64,000 nucleotides of DNA, from NCBI RefSeq assembly GCF_036488675.1, contig NZ_CP133148.1:3246001-3310000 (forward strand), read 5' to 3'. Origin of the DNA: Sinorhizobium chiapasense. Lineage in GTDB: Bacteria > Pseudomonadota > Alphaproteobacteria > Rhizobiales > Rhizobiaceae. The notes under the pieces were generated by a model that was not told where the DNA came from, searched no databases, and was given only the letters and a program-made list of their open reading frames with translations. Shown here piece after piece: positions 38,201-48,531 of this stretch (positions are counted from its first letter, which is position 1; each line of letters opens with the position of its first letter). The position numbers were made by a program, and so were the translations under genes.

Positions 38201-39475
38201 ATGAAACGCCTGATGTCATTCGGAATTGTGGCGTCCACCATGCTGGCTTTTGCCTCGCCGGTGCTCGCCCAGACGGTTTTTGTGTCCACTCAGCTTCGTC
38301 CTATCGAAGAGGCGACCATCGTTCGCGAGGAACTGCTGCAGGATGTCGGCGACGTCGACTACGTCGTTGAGGAGCCGCCGCAGTTCGCGGTGCGCATGGA
38401 GGCGGAGCGGCAGGCAGGCACCCGTACGGTGAGCCTCGTCGGTGCGCTGCATGGTGAGCTTTCCCCGCTTGCCGACAGGGATACCCTCGAGCCGCTCGAC
38501 GAGCTTGCCACGAAGCTCGCGGCCGGCGGCATGCCGCAATCGCTGCTCGATCTCGGCAAGCTCGGTAAATCGAGCCAGCAATACATCCCGTGGATGCAAG
38601 CGACCTATGTCATGGCCGCCAAGAAGGAAGCCCTGCAATATCTGCCAGCCGGTGCCGACGTGAATGCCCTCACCTATGACCAGCTCATCGAGTGGGGCAA
38701 GAAGATGCAGGAAGCGACCGGTCAGCCGCAGATCGGCTTCCCGGCCGGTCCGAAAGGCCTGATGGCCCGTTACTTCCAGGGCTATTTCTATCCGTCCTTT
38801 ACAGGCGGCGTGGTGCGCACCTTCCAAGGCGCCGACGCGGCCGCCGGCTGGGAGAAGCTCAGGGCGCTCTGGGCCTACGTGAACCCGAATTCGACCAACT
38901 ACGACTTCATGCAGGAGCCTTTGGCCGCCGGCGAGGTCATGGTCGCCTGGGATCACATCGCGCGTCTGAAGAATGCCATCTCCGCAGCTCCGGATGACTA
39001 CGTCGTGTTCCCCGCCCCGGCCGGCCCGAAGGGCCGCGGTTACATGCCGGTCATCGCCGGCCTCGCGATCCCGAAGGGCGCACCGGACAAGGACGGCGCA
39101 ACGAAGATCATCGAGCATCTTGCGTCAGCGGACGTCCAGCTCCTCACCGCATCGCGGGTCGGCTTCTTCCCGACGCTCAACGTAAAACTGCCTGAAGACC
39201 TGGATCCGGGTGTCGCGCTGCTCGCCGGCGCTGTGACCACCACGCAGGCTTCCAAGGATGCGCTGATTTCGCTCCTGCCGGTCGGCCTCGGCGACAAGGG
39301 CGGCGAATTCAACAAGGTCTACATGGACAGTTTCCAGCGCATCGTGCTGCAGAACGAGCCGGTCGCCGATGTGCTCAAGGCGCAGGGCCAGACCTTGGCC
39401 AAACTGATGACCGACACCAAGGCAGCCTGCTGGGCACCGGACGCCAAGAGCGACGGCCCGTGCCCGGTCGAATAA
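38201..39475 (+). CDS. ABC transporter sugar-binding protein
   Basis: The 424-residue protein has a signal peptide (SFGIVASTMLAFASPVLA-Q) and the family 1 extracellular solute-binding fold. GGAGGAGAAG precedes the ATG. An internal proline-rich GPKGRGYMPVIAGLAIPKGA segment and EPLAAGEVMVAWDHIARL are characteristic of sugar-binding members. It captures a di- or glycoside-type sugar in the periplasm for the permeases downstream. It is 40 bases after the repressor gene. Confidence 0.9.
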   Translation: MKRLMSFGIVASTMLAFASPVLAQTVFVSTQLRPIEEATIVREELLQDVGDVDYVVEEPPQFAVRMEAERQAGTRTVSLVGALHGELSPLADRDTLEPLDELATKLAAGGMPQSLLDLGKLGKSSQQYIPWMQATYVMAAKKEALQYLPAGADVNALTYDQLIEWGKKMQEATGQPQIGFPAGPKGLMARYFQGYFYPSFTGGVVRTFQGADAAAGWEKLRALWAYVNPNSTNYDFMQEPLAAGEVMVAWDHIARLKNAISAAPDDYVVFPAPAGPKGRGYMPVIAGLAIPKGAPDKDGATKIIEHLASADVQLLTASRVGFFPTLNVKLPEDLDPGVALLAGAVTTTQASKDALISLLPVGLGDKGGEFNKVYMDSFQRIVLQNEPVADVLKAQGQTLAKLMTDTKAACWAPDAKSDGPCPVE

Positions 39476-39485
39476 ATCCTCCCGA

Positions 39486-39514
39486 GGATGCCCGGGCGGA
39501 TTGTCCGGGCATCC
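39486..39514 (+). other. Intercistronic hairpin between binding protein and permease genes
   Basis: GGATGCCCGG and CCGGGCATCC form a perfect 10-base-pair stem with a 9-base loop and no T-run. Such stems protect the upstream message and let the binding protein be made in excess over the permeases. Confidence 0.7.
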
Positions 39515-39542
39515 CCATTGAAAACGTCCGAGGCGGGAGCCG

Positions 39543-40394
39543 ATGACCAACAATCGACCCTGGATTCCCTATCTCCTGATCCTGCCGTCCGTTGCCTTCC
39601 TGGCGCTGCTCTTTATCGTACCGCTGCTGCAGACAATCTGGCTGGCGTTCTCGGACAACGGCGTGCCGTCGCCAGCGAATGCCCAGCGCATGATCGCCGA
39701 CATCAACTTCACCCGCTCGATCAAGAATACGTTCCTGCTGACCATCGCGGTTGTGCCGGTTCAGCTCGCCATCGCGCTTGCCATGGGCACCATGGTCGCC
39801 AAGGTTGGCCGCGGTCGCGAGACCATTCTCTGGGTCTGGACGATCCCGCTCGGCATCTCGGATCTCGCCGCCGGTCTCGTCTGGCTGTCGATCCTGCAGA
39901 ACAGCGGCTATTTCAACTCGATGCTCCTCGGGCTCGGCATCATCGAACGGCAGGCAAGCTGGCTCTCATACCAGACGCCCGTGGCCCTCTTCTTTGTCAT
40001 CGCGGTCGCCGAGATCTGGCGCGGCACGGCGATCGTCATGGTGATCATCGTCGCCGGCCTCAACCAGGTGCCGAAGGAGTTCAGGGAGGCGGCCGAAATC
40101 TTCGGCGCCGGACCGTGGACGCGCTTCTGGCGCATTACACTGCCGCTCATCCGGCCGGCACTGCAATCGGCGCTCATCCTGCGCACGGTGCTCGCCTTCG
40201 AGGTCTTCGCGGTCGTCTATGCGCTCGGCGGGCGCAATTTCCCGGTCCTCGTCGGCGAAGCCTACACATGGCAGAACCAGAACCAGAATTACGGCGTCGC
40301 GGCGGCCTATGCCGTGCTGATCATGATCATCTCGCTCGCTGCCACGCTTATCTATCTGAAAGCCATCAAGGTCGACGCGGAGCGCCTGCCATGA
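39543..40394 (+). CDS. Sugar ABC transporter permease 1 (MalF type)
   Basis: The 283-residue protein has about six transmembrane segments (PYLLILPSVAFLALLFIVPLL at the start, then TIAVVPVQLAIALAMGTMV, LGISDLAAGLVWLSIL and others) and the EAA loop KEFREAAEIFGAGPWTRFWRITLPL, which contacts the ATPase. A weak GAGGCGGGAG ribosome site precedes the ATG. Its stop overlaps the next permease start by ATGA, showing coupled translation. Confidence 0.93.
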   Translation: MTNNRPWIPYLLILPSVAFLALLFIVPLLQTIWLAFSDNGVPSPANAQRMIADINFTRSIKNTFLLTIAVVPVQLAIALAMGTMVAKVGRGRETILWVWTIPLGISDLAAGLVWLSILQNSGYFNSMLLGLGIIERQASWLSYQTPVALFFVIAVAEIWRGTAIVMVIIVAGLNQVPKEFREAAEIFGAGPWTRFWRITLPLIRPALQSALILRTVLAFEVFAVVYALGGRNFPVLVGEAYTWQNQNQNYGVAAAYAVLIMIISLAATLIYLKAIKVDAERLP

Positions 40395-41236
40395 CTGCGC
40401 AAGCAACGAGTACAGCAACCCCGGCAGGCTTCGTATCCTCCCGCCGCTGGCTCCTCTGGAGTGGTATCGCAGCGCTCTGCGCCTGGGTCCTGGCGCCGAT
40501 TTACCTCGTGGCCCTCGGTGCGCTCGGCGGCCGTCAAGGGGTTTACCAATGGCCGAAGACCGGTCTGCCGACTGGCATCTCGCTCGACCCCTTCATCCTG
40601 TTCCTGAAGACGGAGGGCGTGCTGCAGTCCTTCCTGAATTCGCTGGGGGCGGCCGGGATCACCGTGGCGCTTTCCATCCTGCTTGGCGCACCGGCGGGTT
40701 ACGCGCTCGCCCGTTACAATTTCCATGGCAAGGACAGCTACCGGCTGCTGGTGCTGCTCACCCGCGCTTTCCCGCTGGCGATCCTGGCGCTGCCCCTCAC
40801 CGTTTCCTTCATCAAGCTCGGCCTCTACGATACGATCGTCGGCGTCGGTCTGATCCATACGGTGCTTGCCCTGCCGTTTGCCGCGCTCGTCACGCAAGGC
40901 ATCTTCCTCGGGGTGCCCAGGGAGTTGGAAGAGGCTGCCTGGGTGTTCGGTTGCACCCGCGTTCAGGCCTTCTTCAAGATCGTTGCGCCGCTGGCGCTGC
41001 CCGGCATCGTCGCAACGGCGGTCTTCGCCTTCGTCATTTCCTGGAACGAGGTGTTCGCGGCCTCGGTGCTGACGGTCCGCAACCGCACGCTGACGGCCTA
41101 TTTGCTGACGGTCCTGTCCGAAAGCCCGATGCACTACCGCTTCGCCGGCGGCCTGATGCTCATCCTTCCCTCGGTCGTCTTCATTTTCGCGGTGAGGCGC
41201 TACCTCTTCGCGATCTGGGGCATTTCCTCCAAGTAA
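40391..41236 (+). CDS. Sugar ABC transporter permease 2 (MalG type)
   Basis: The 281-residue protein starts in the stop of permease 1. It has about six transmembrane segments, the EAA motif (ELEEAAWVFGCTRVQAFFKIVAPL) and a large periplasmic first loop (QGVYQWPKTGLPTGISLD). It forms the channel with permease 1. An internal ISWNEVFAASVLTV segment is characteristic of CUT1 sugar importers. Confidence 0.93.
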   Translation: MTAQATSTATPAGFVSSRRWLLWSGIAALCAWVLAPIYLVALGALGGRQGVYQWPKTGLPTGISLDPFILFLKTEGVLQSFLNSLGAAGITVALSILLGAPAGYALARYNFHGKDSYRLLVLLTRAFPLAILALPLTVSFIKLGLYDTIVGVGLIHTVLALPFAALVTQGIFLGVPRELEEAAWVFGCTRVQAFFKIVAPLALPGIVATAVFAFVISWNEVFAASVLTVRNRTLTAYLLTVLSESPMHYRFAGGLMLILPSVVFIFAVRRYLFAIWGISSK

Positions 41237-41249
41237 CGGGACCATATCC

Positions 41250-42308
<1,059 letters not shown>

Positions 42309-42327
42309 TAATTTTGGAGTACCCGGC

Positions 42328-43608
42328 ATGAACATGCATATCGACCAGGCCAAGCGGATTCTCGTCGCCAACGATCGCGGCGGCTATACCGTGCCGACCG
42401 ACCGGCTCTATCCCTTCCAGTGGAACTGGGATTCCGCCTTCGTCGCCATGGGCTTCGCGCTCTACGACACCGACCGCGCCTACCGCGAGCTGGAGCGCCT
42501 GGTGGAGGGCCAATGGGCGGACGGCATGATCCCGCACATCGTCTTCCACCAGCCGAGCGATACCTACTTTCCCGGCCCGAACGTCTGGCGCACGAAACAT
42601 ACCGTCCAGACCTCTGGCATCACCCAGCCGCCGGTGTTCGCAATTGCGCTGCGCAAGCTCTACGAGGCTGCAGGCAAGCAAGCTGAAGCCCGCACCCTGC
42701 CGCTCTACGAGGCGGCGTTGAAATGGCACCGTTGGTGGTACAGGGCCCGGGATCCGGAAGGCACCGGCCTCGTGGCGCTGCTTCATCCCTGGGAAAGCGG
42801 AAGCGACAACTCGCCGGCCTGGGACATCGCGCTCGCCCGCGTACCCTCCACCACCGATACGCCCGTGGTTCGCAAGGATACCGGCCATGTGAATGCCGAA
42901 ATGCGACCGCGCGATGAGGACTACAGGCGTTTCATCCATCTGGTCGACGCCTATGCCGCCTGCGGCTGGGATCCAGCAAAACAATGGGAGGAGGCGCCGT
43001 TCAAGATCGCCGAAATCCAGACGACCGCGATCCTCTTGAAAGCCGGCGAAGACCTTGCCCATCTCGCCGACTTGTTCGGCAGGACGGAAGACGCGGCCGA
43101 GATCGCCGGCTTCAATAAACGCACCCGCAAGGCCATCCTCGCCCAGTGGCGACCGAAGCTGTCGCGCTTCGTTTCCCGCGACCTGATCTCCGGCGACGAT
43201 GTGGAAGCCGCAACACAGGCGGGCTTCATCCCCCTCCTTTCGCTTGATCTTGATCCCGGGATTGCCGGCGCGCTGGTGACCGAGATGAAGGCATGGTCGA
43301 AGGGCCTCAAGGTTGCCTTCCCGACCACAAAACCGGGCATCGCAGGCTGGGAGCCGAAGCGCTACTGGCGCGGCCCGGCCTGGGCGATCATCAACTGGCT
43401 GCTGATCGACGGGCTGAAGCGCAACGGCCATCCGGATGCGGCGGAAGAGCTCAGGAAGTCGACGATTACGGCAATCGAGACGGAAGGTTTCGCCGAATAT
43501 TTCGACCCGGTAACCGGAGAGGGCTGCGGCGGCCTGGGTTTTTCGTGGACGGCCGCCGCCTATATGTGGCTGATGAAAGCCGCACCTGCAGCGCCGCGCG
43601 TCCAATGA
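42328..43608 (+). CDS. Glycoside hydrolase, MGH1-like (GH63-type barrel)
   Basis: The 426-residue protein has the (alpha/alpha)6 glucosidase layout with FQWNWDSAFVAMGF near the N-terminus, HPWESGSDNSPAWD in the centre and YWRGPAWAIINWLL plus FSWTAAAYMWL at the C-terminus. All belong to the mannosylglycerate hydrolase-like group of clan GH63. There is no signal peptide, so it acts on sugars after import by the operon transporter. The substrate could be mannosylglycerate, glucosylglycerate or a related compatible solute; this is inference. The stop TGA lies inside a partial RIME. Confidence 0.82.
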   Translation: MNMHIDQAKRILVANDRGGYTVPTDRLYPFQWNWDSAFVAMGFALYDTDRAYRELERLVEGQWADGMIPHIVFHQPSDTYFPGPNVWRTKHTVQTSGITQPPVFAIALRKLYEAAGKQAEARTLPLYEAALKWHRWWYRARDPEGTGLVALLHPWESGSDNSPAWDIALARVPSTTDTPVVRKDTGHVNAEMRPRDEDYRRFIHLVDAYAACGWDPAKQWEEAPFKIAEIQTTAILLKAGEDLAHLADLFGRTEDAAEIAGFNKRTRKAILAQWRPKLSRFVSRDLISGDDVEAATQAGFIPLLSLDLDPGIAGALVTEMKAWSKGLKVAFPTTKPGIAGWEPKRYWRGPAWAIINWLLIDGLKRNGHPDAAEELRKSTITAIETEGFAEYFDPVTGEGCGGLGFSWTAAAYMWLMKAAPAAPRVQ

Positions 43609-43625
43609 GACGCGCAAAGAACGCT
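43586..43625 (+). repeat. Partial RIME supplying the glycosidase stop
   Basis: CTGCAGCGCCGCGCGTCC...GACGCGCAAAGAACGCT is the first RIME hairpin. TGA at 43606-43608 within it ends the glycosidase reading frame, giving a C-terminus AAPRVQ. Confidence 0.8.
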
Positions 43626-43718
43626 TGAAAACTACGCGAATTCCAGAGAGGCGCTCTTCCGTCCCTGATCCGCCCTTTCAGCGAAACGGCGGATTCTTTG
43701 ATCGAAGCAAGGGGTCCG

Positions 43719-44399
43719 TCAGTGCGCCACCTGCGATGCCGCCGACATCACCTCGTCGGGCGCCGGAGCACGGAACATGTTGCGGCCGTCAGGCGTCACC
43801 TCCGTGAAGCACCAGCGCACCACGCCGTCGCGGTCGAGCAGGAACTGCCCGACCAGCTGGCCCATGCCCGTGGCGACCATCCGGTTGTCCTCGTCCGTCA
43901 TCTCGTAGTCATCCCTCTTGTCGAGATATTCGGATGCGGCGAACGGGTCCATTGGCTGCGGCAATTCTTCGGGCAGGTCGATGCGCATTTGCATTGCGGT
44001 CTGCATACCGATCTTGTGCGGCCAATCATCCTCGTTTTCGGTGAATTCGAGGTTGGGCAGACCGAAGGCGCGGTGCGAAATCCGCTCCGGATCGGCCGCC
44101 GCGAGAAGGTTCGGCAGGGGATGGTAGCGGAAGTAGAGCCGCGCCCGTTCGATCGGTGTATTCACAACCGTCAGGCTTTCGACGCCTTTTTCGTTCAACG
44201 CGCCCTTGAGCTGCGCCATGGCGGCGATGTGCCGGCGGCAAAACGGACAATGCAGGCCCCGAAACAGGCCAACCAAGACCGGCTTGTGACCGCGAAAATC
44301 ATCAATAGCGATCTTGCCTTCCCGCGTGATCGCGTCGAGCACGACATTCGGCGCACGATCGCCCGGCTGCAATGGTCCGGTGGTATGATATTCAGCCAT
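43719..44399 (-). CDS. Redoxin / AhpC-TSA-like thiol peroxidase
   Basis: The 226-residue protein has a thioredoxin-like fold with LVGLFRGLHCPFCRRHIAAM, where the CPFC pair takes the peroxidatic/resolving positions, and a long C-terminal extension with many Asp and Met residues. Family assignment is to redoxin/AhpC-TSA. It may reduce peroxides; a partner reductase is not adjacent. GGGAGGAGAGCATC precedes the ATG at 44399. It is divergent from no gene and convergent with the glycosidase. Confidence 0.85.
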   Translation of the reverse strand: MAEYHTTGPLQPGDRAPNVVLDAITREGKIAIDDFRGHKPVLVGLFRGLHCPFCRRHIAAMAQLKGALNEKGVESLTVVNTPIERARLYFRYHPLPNLLAAADPERISHRAFGLPNLEFTENEDDWPHKIGMQTAMQMRIDLPEELPQPMDPFAASEYLDKRDDYEMTDEDNRMVATGMGQLVGQFLLDRDGVVRWCFTEVTPDGRNMFRAPAPDEVMSAASQVAH

Positions 44400-44513
44400 G
44401 ATGCTCTCCTCCCGCTAACAGTTCAGCGCCAGCAATCGAAGTGCGATCCTTAGAATTGCATCATTTCAAAGAGTTAGATCATTTCACTGTTTTCAATGAA
44501 ACAATTGAACGAT

Positions 44514-47500
44514 CTAGTCGAGAAACGGCAGTATCATCAATGCTTCGGGATCAAGATCGTGACGCGCGCAGATGTCTCGAGCCAGTGTAAAATAGCGCTC
44601 GGCCGCCTCCAGATCTCCCGCATCAAGGCAGAGCGCTCCAAGACCATCATAGCACGGAAACAGCACCTGCGCTTCGCTCGTTTCGGCGGCGACGTCGAGC
44701 GCTTCGCCATAAAGCCGGCGCGCCTCGTGCGGGCGATCGTGGCACTGGTAAATCTGCCCCAGCACAAGCAGGGACACCGGCAGGTGATCGCGCTGGTCGA
44801 GAGCGCGGTCGATTTCGATCGCTTTCTGCGCGGCGGGCACGCCCTCGGCCGCGCAGCGGTCGGTGAAGGTACAGTAGGCTACGGCCAGGTTGGCGAGCAG
44901 CCGCGCCTGAAAACCGAGATCGCCGATGCGCCGCGCCATGTCCAGGCCGCGTTGGCAGACGTCGATCGCCAGTTTCGGATCGACGATCGTGTAGAGCACG
45001 CCGAGATTCGTGTATCCGCGGCAGGCCGCCTGCATCAGGGTGGCCGCCTCGGCAACGCTAACGCTCTCCTCGACCGCAGCGATCGCCTCGCGCCTGCGGC
45101 CACGGCGTGCCAGCGCCACACCCTTGGTGTTCAACGCCTCGGCGGTAACCAGGGCGGCCTCGCGCCGCGTCTCGTCACTTGCGTCGCGTGCCAGGTCCCT
45201 GACACGGCTCAACGCGTCGTCCGCCCATTGCGAAGCGGCAAGATAGTCGCCCATCCGAAAAGCGAGATGTCCACGCTCCTGCAGAAGGGAAGCGCTCTCC
45301 ACCGGCGCATCCGCACTTGCGAGGAGGACGGCCGCATCGCTGAAATTCGCTTGCGCCTGCTCGCGATTGCCGGCCTCCCAGAGGAGATGGCCGAGCTTGC
45401 GAAGGATCCGTGCGGAGACAACCGGATCGGTCGAGACCCGCTCATAGCCGAGGAGCGCGCGATAATGCTCCTCCGCAGCGGCGCGCTCGCCGGTCGGCTC
45501 CAGGAGATCCGCGACGCGCTCGCGGGCAACGAACCATTCCGGCCTTTCTTCGCTCAAGGCCGCAAGCGCCGCCATGGCTTGCCGGTAGTAGCGGATGGCA
45601 TCCTCGTTCGCTGAGAGCTGGCGCGCTCGATCGCCGGCCGCCATGAGGTAGCGTGCGCCCTTGCTCCGGTCCGCCGACTGGCTGAAATGGTGGCCGAGCA
45701 GCGCCAGTTCCTCGAACCGCTGCGGATTTTCGCCGTAGCGACGCTCGAGCGCCTCGGCGATGGCCGCGTGAACTTCCGTGCGCCGCTTCACGAGCAGGTT
45801 GTTGTAGACGGCCTCGTGGAGCAGCGACTGCGTGAAACGGTAGGATTGCGACGATCGCTCGCTCCCGGCCTCCTCTATGATTTCCGTGTCGCAAAGCAGC
45901 TCCAGGCCCCGGTCCACATCCGCCGGCGCGACGGCAATGCTTCTCAGCAGGCTCGCGTCAAAGCTCGGCCCTATGACGGCGGCACAGTGAACCAGGCGGC
46001 GCACCTCCTGCGGCAACCGGTCGATTCTCGCCAGCAGCATCGCTTCGATCCCGACGGGGATGTCGACCGTCGCTTCACCGCCGGCCACGCGCCAATGGGA
46101 ACCGTCGCGCCTCAGCGTTTCCAGATCGATCAGGCTGCGAACGATCTCCTCGACGAACAGCGGGTTGCCGCCGGCCCGACGCAGGATCCGCTCACACAAT
46201 TTGTTAGGCAGGCGACCTTCTCCGAAGAGCGCCGACAGAAGTTGTTGACCATCGGCCGCGGTTAATGGACCGAGCCGCAAGGCGGTGATGCTGGTGCGGC
46301 CGGGCGTCAGCCTGTCGAGACCGGCATCCGGGCGCTGCGTCGTCAGGAGCATCAGCGGCCGGCGATCCAGCCTGTCCAGCACGAAACGGAGTGCCTCGAG
46401 CGAAGCCGCATCCGCCCAGTGCAGGTCCTCGATGACGAGGAGAAGCGGCGCCTGGTCGAGCCGCCGCTCCAGGATGGTCCGGATGGCGGAGAACAGCTGT
46501 CGCCGAACCTGTTCGGGTGCGACATGCTGCAGCATCCCGTCGCGATCGCCGATGCCGAGAATATGAAAGAAGAGCGGCATGAGTTGCTCGATCTCGGCCG
46601 GCGGAAAGCCGATTTCGGCAAGACCGAGGGACAGGCCCTCCTGCGTCTGCTCCGGCGTGTCCGTCGAGGATATGCCGTAGGCGCTGCGCAGGACCCGGGC
46701 GAGGGTTCCGTAGGAGGTTTCCCCGAGCGGAGAACACCCTGCCCGCCGCACGGCGACGTGCGCAAACTCGGCATCTTCGCCAAGGCCGGCGAGAAACTCG
46801 TTGACAAGACGTGTCTTGCCGATCCCGGCTTCACCGGTCAGGCGCACCAATTGCGCCGTGCCGTTGCAGGCCAACGCAAGACAATCACGCAAGCGCCCGA
46901 TTTCCTTGTCGCGCCCGATCATCGGCGCGCTCAGGCCGAGCGCGTCGAGCCCTCGTGCCGCGCGCGGCACCTCGAGCGCGCCGGTCATGCGATGAACCTG
47001 CACGCTGCCGGTCTTGCCGCGCAAGGCGACCGCCCCGAGCGTCTCGTAAGCAAAGGCGTGCCGCGTGAGGCGGTGTGTCACCGGCCCGACCAGTATTTCA
47101 TCCGGCCCAGCCATCGACTGCAGCCGCTGTGCGGTGTTCACCGTATCTCCGGTGACCGAATAGGATTTGCTGTCGCCCGCACCGAAGGCGCCGGTGACGA
47201 CGGGGCCGGTATTGACGCCGATATGGAGGTTCAGCGGCAGACCGATGCGTTCCCGCCAGCGTTCGCCCACCAGCGCTGCCCGATGCACCATTTCCAGCGC
47301 GGCACGAAGCGCCCGCTCCGGATCGTCCTCATGCGCCACCGGTGCACCGAAGAGGGCGAGCAACGCGTCGCCGATGAACTTGTCGACGAACCCGCCGAAG
47401 GTTTCCACGGCCTCCGTCAACGCCTCGAAGAGCTCGTTCTGCAGCGCCTGCAAGATCTCCGGATCGACCTGCTCGCCCAAGGTGGTGAAGCTGCAGAGAT

Positions 47501-47789
47501 CGGCAAAGACGATCGTGACCGTTCGGCGGTCGGCACCACTATCCGCGCTCGAACGGGGCGGAGACACGACCTGAGGCGCCGTGCGGGAAACATCTGGCCG
47601 CCGCGCTGGCGCGGACCGAGGCTCCGACGGTGCCGACGCGTCGATCTGGGTGCCGCATTGCGGGCAAAAGGCGAAGTGCGGCGGACAGGAATAGCCACAA
47701 CCCGGGCACAGGTTCTGCTGTTTCGCACCGCACTTCGGGCAAAATGCAAAACCGCTTTGTATTTCGTAACCGCATTCGTGACAGTTCAT
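44514..47789 (-). CDS. Zinc-ribbon / class III adenylate cyclase / AAA ATPase / TPR protein
   Basis: The protein from MNCHECGYEI (1091 residues) begins with two zinc ribbons (CxxC...CPKC, CPGC...CPQC, to residue 48). A class III nucleotide cyclase domain spans about 88-260 (metal Asp96 in FADLCSF, adenine-contact Lys137 and Asp141 in DKFIGD, transition-state residues NTAQR). An AAA_16-type ATPase spans about 285-560 (Walker A GEAGIGKT at 319-326, LLLVIEDLHWADA). About 500 residues of TPR-like helices follow. Such proteins are probably cAMP-producing signal integrators. The ORF is open to 48131, but upstream residues are low complexity. It is an odd giant gene in an accessory zone. Confidence 0.85.
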   Translation of the reverse strand: MNCHECGYEIQSGFAFCPKCGAKQQNLCPGCGYSCPPHFAFCPQCGTQIDASAPSEPRSAPARRPDVSRTAPQVVSPPRSSADSGADRRTVTIVFADLCSFTTLGEQVDPEILQALQNELFEALTEAVETFGGFVDKFIGDALLALFGAPVAHEDDPERALRAALEMVHRAALVGERWRERIGLPLNLHIGVNTGPVVTGAFGAGDSKSYSVTGDTVNTAQRLQSMAGPDEILVGPVTHRLTRHAFAYETLGAVALRGKTGSVQVHRMTGALEVPRAARGLDALGLSAPMIGRDKEIGRLRDCLALACNGTAQLVRLTGEAGIGKTRLVNEFLAGLGEDAEFAHVAVRRAGCSPLGETSYGTLARVLRSAYGISSTDTPEQTQEGLSLGLAEIGFPPAEIEQLMPLFFHILGIGDRDGMLQHVAPEQVRRQLFSAIRTILERRLDQAPLLLVIEDLHWADAASLEALRFVLDRLDRRPLMLLTTQRPDAGLDRLTPGRTSITALRLGPLTAADGQQLLSALFGEGRLPNKLCERILRRAGGNPLFVEEIVRSLIDLETLRRDGSHWRVAGGEATVDIPVGIEAMLLARIDRLPQEVRRLVHCAAVIGPSFDASLLRSIAVAPADVDRGLELLCDTEIIEEAGSERSSQSYRFTQSLLHEAVYNNLLVKRRTEVHAAIAEALERRYGENPQRFEELALLGHHFSQSADRSKGARYLMAAGDRARQLSANEDAIRYYRQAMAALAALSEERPEWFVARERVADLLEPTGERAAAEEHYRALLGYERVSTDPVVSARILRKLGHLLWEAGNREQAQANFSDAAVLLASADAPVESASLLQERGHLAFRMGDYLAASQWADDALSRVRDLARDASDETRREAALVTAEALNTKGVALARRGRRREAIAAVEESVSVAEAATLMQAACRGYTNLGVLYTIVDPKLAIDVCQRGLDMARRIGDLGFQARLLANLAVAYCTFTDRCAAEGVPAAQKAIEIDRALDQRDHLPVSLLVLGQIYQCHDRPHEARRLYGEALDVAAETSEAQVLFPCYDGLGALCLDAGDLEAAERYFTLARDICARHDLDPEALMILPFLD

Positions 47790-47968
47790 CTCGGACGAGC
47801 CCCGGAAAGCCATGGTCGCCAGAAATTCGCGGCGGGCAGGCATAAGTGCCCGAATGGCCGCACAGCAAGCGGAAGCAAAGCCGCAACGACATGCGCGTTC
47901 CACGTGTCCGTCTGAGGACAATGGACTTGTTGTACTACCTTGGCAAGCGATGCGACATTGTCGCCTCG

Positions 47969-48208
47969 TCAGCGGCCGCGCCGGAAAATGGCAAGATCGA
48001 CGGTGATTCCTTCGGGTGCGCGGCAAACCTCCTCGGCATGGCCGTTGCACTCCTCGACAGCGAAATGGATCGCTGCGGCCTCGCTGGTAAACACGCCTCC
48101 GACCCGCTCGCGCCGGTCGGACACGACCCACCGGCCACGCCGGTCGCGACCGACGACGAAACGGGCTTGGCCCGAGAACTGTTGCCTAATTTGGTACATG
48201 CTACCCAT
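47969..48208 (-). CDS. Small conserved-looking hypothetical protein
   Basis: The 79-residue protein MGSMYQIRQQFSGQARFVVGRDRRGRWVV... has a short beta-rich pattern with RRGRWVVSDR and GGVFTSEAAAIHFA. AAGGA sits 8 bases before the ATG at 48208. I do not recognise a named family. The next small gene lies 36 bases upstream on the same strand, suggesting a two-gene unit. Confidence 0.65.
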   Translation of the reverse strand: MGSMYQIRQQFSGQARFVVGRDRRGRWVVSDRRERVGGVFTSEAAAIHFAVEECNGHAEEVCRAPEGITVDLAIFRRGR

Positions 48209-48244
48209 GGTCAGATTCCTTGTTTGAGGAGCTTTTTGGGAGGT

Positions 48245-48427
48245 TCATTCGGCGAGCCACGGCAAGCTGGCCTGGATGACATAAGCCAGGCCGAGCACGA
48301 GCCCGAGCCGCACGACCATTCCCAGAAAGGCGGTGCGCGGGTGGGTGCTGTCGCGACGCTTCTCGAACGCTCCGATCGAATCCTCTCGATCGGTGCTGTT
48401 GTCAGGGAAGTCAGGAAAGTGGGGCAT
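48245..48427 (-). CDS. Small single-pass membrane protein
   Basis: The 60-residue protein MPHFPDFPDNSTD... has an acidic N-terminus, a charged segment (AFEKRRDSTHPRT) and one C-terminal hydrophobic stretch (AFLGMVVRLGLVLGLAYVIQASL), probably a membrane anchor. AAGGATCTCTC precedes the ATG at 48427. No family is recognised. It is the first gene of a small unit with 47969-48208. Confidence 0.6.
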   Translation of the reverse strand: MPHFPDFPDNSTDREDSIGAFEKRRDSTHPRTAFLGMVVRLGLVLGLAYVIQASLPWLAE

Positions 48428-48531
48428 GAGAGATCCTTCGCTTGCCAGCGCAAGTGCCTTCGAGGGGCCTGTGCTCGTGGGGAAACGCCCGATTTGAAGG
48501 GGAGACGTGCTGGATCGTCGGGGCGCCGGTC

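Noticed and set aside
46419..47915. A 498-codon plus-strand frame opposite the cyclase gene
   Set aside because: Shadow composition and no family; the minus-strand cyclase/ATPase motifs are unequivocal.
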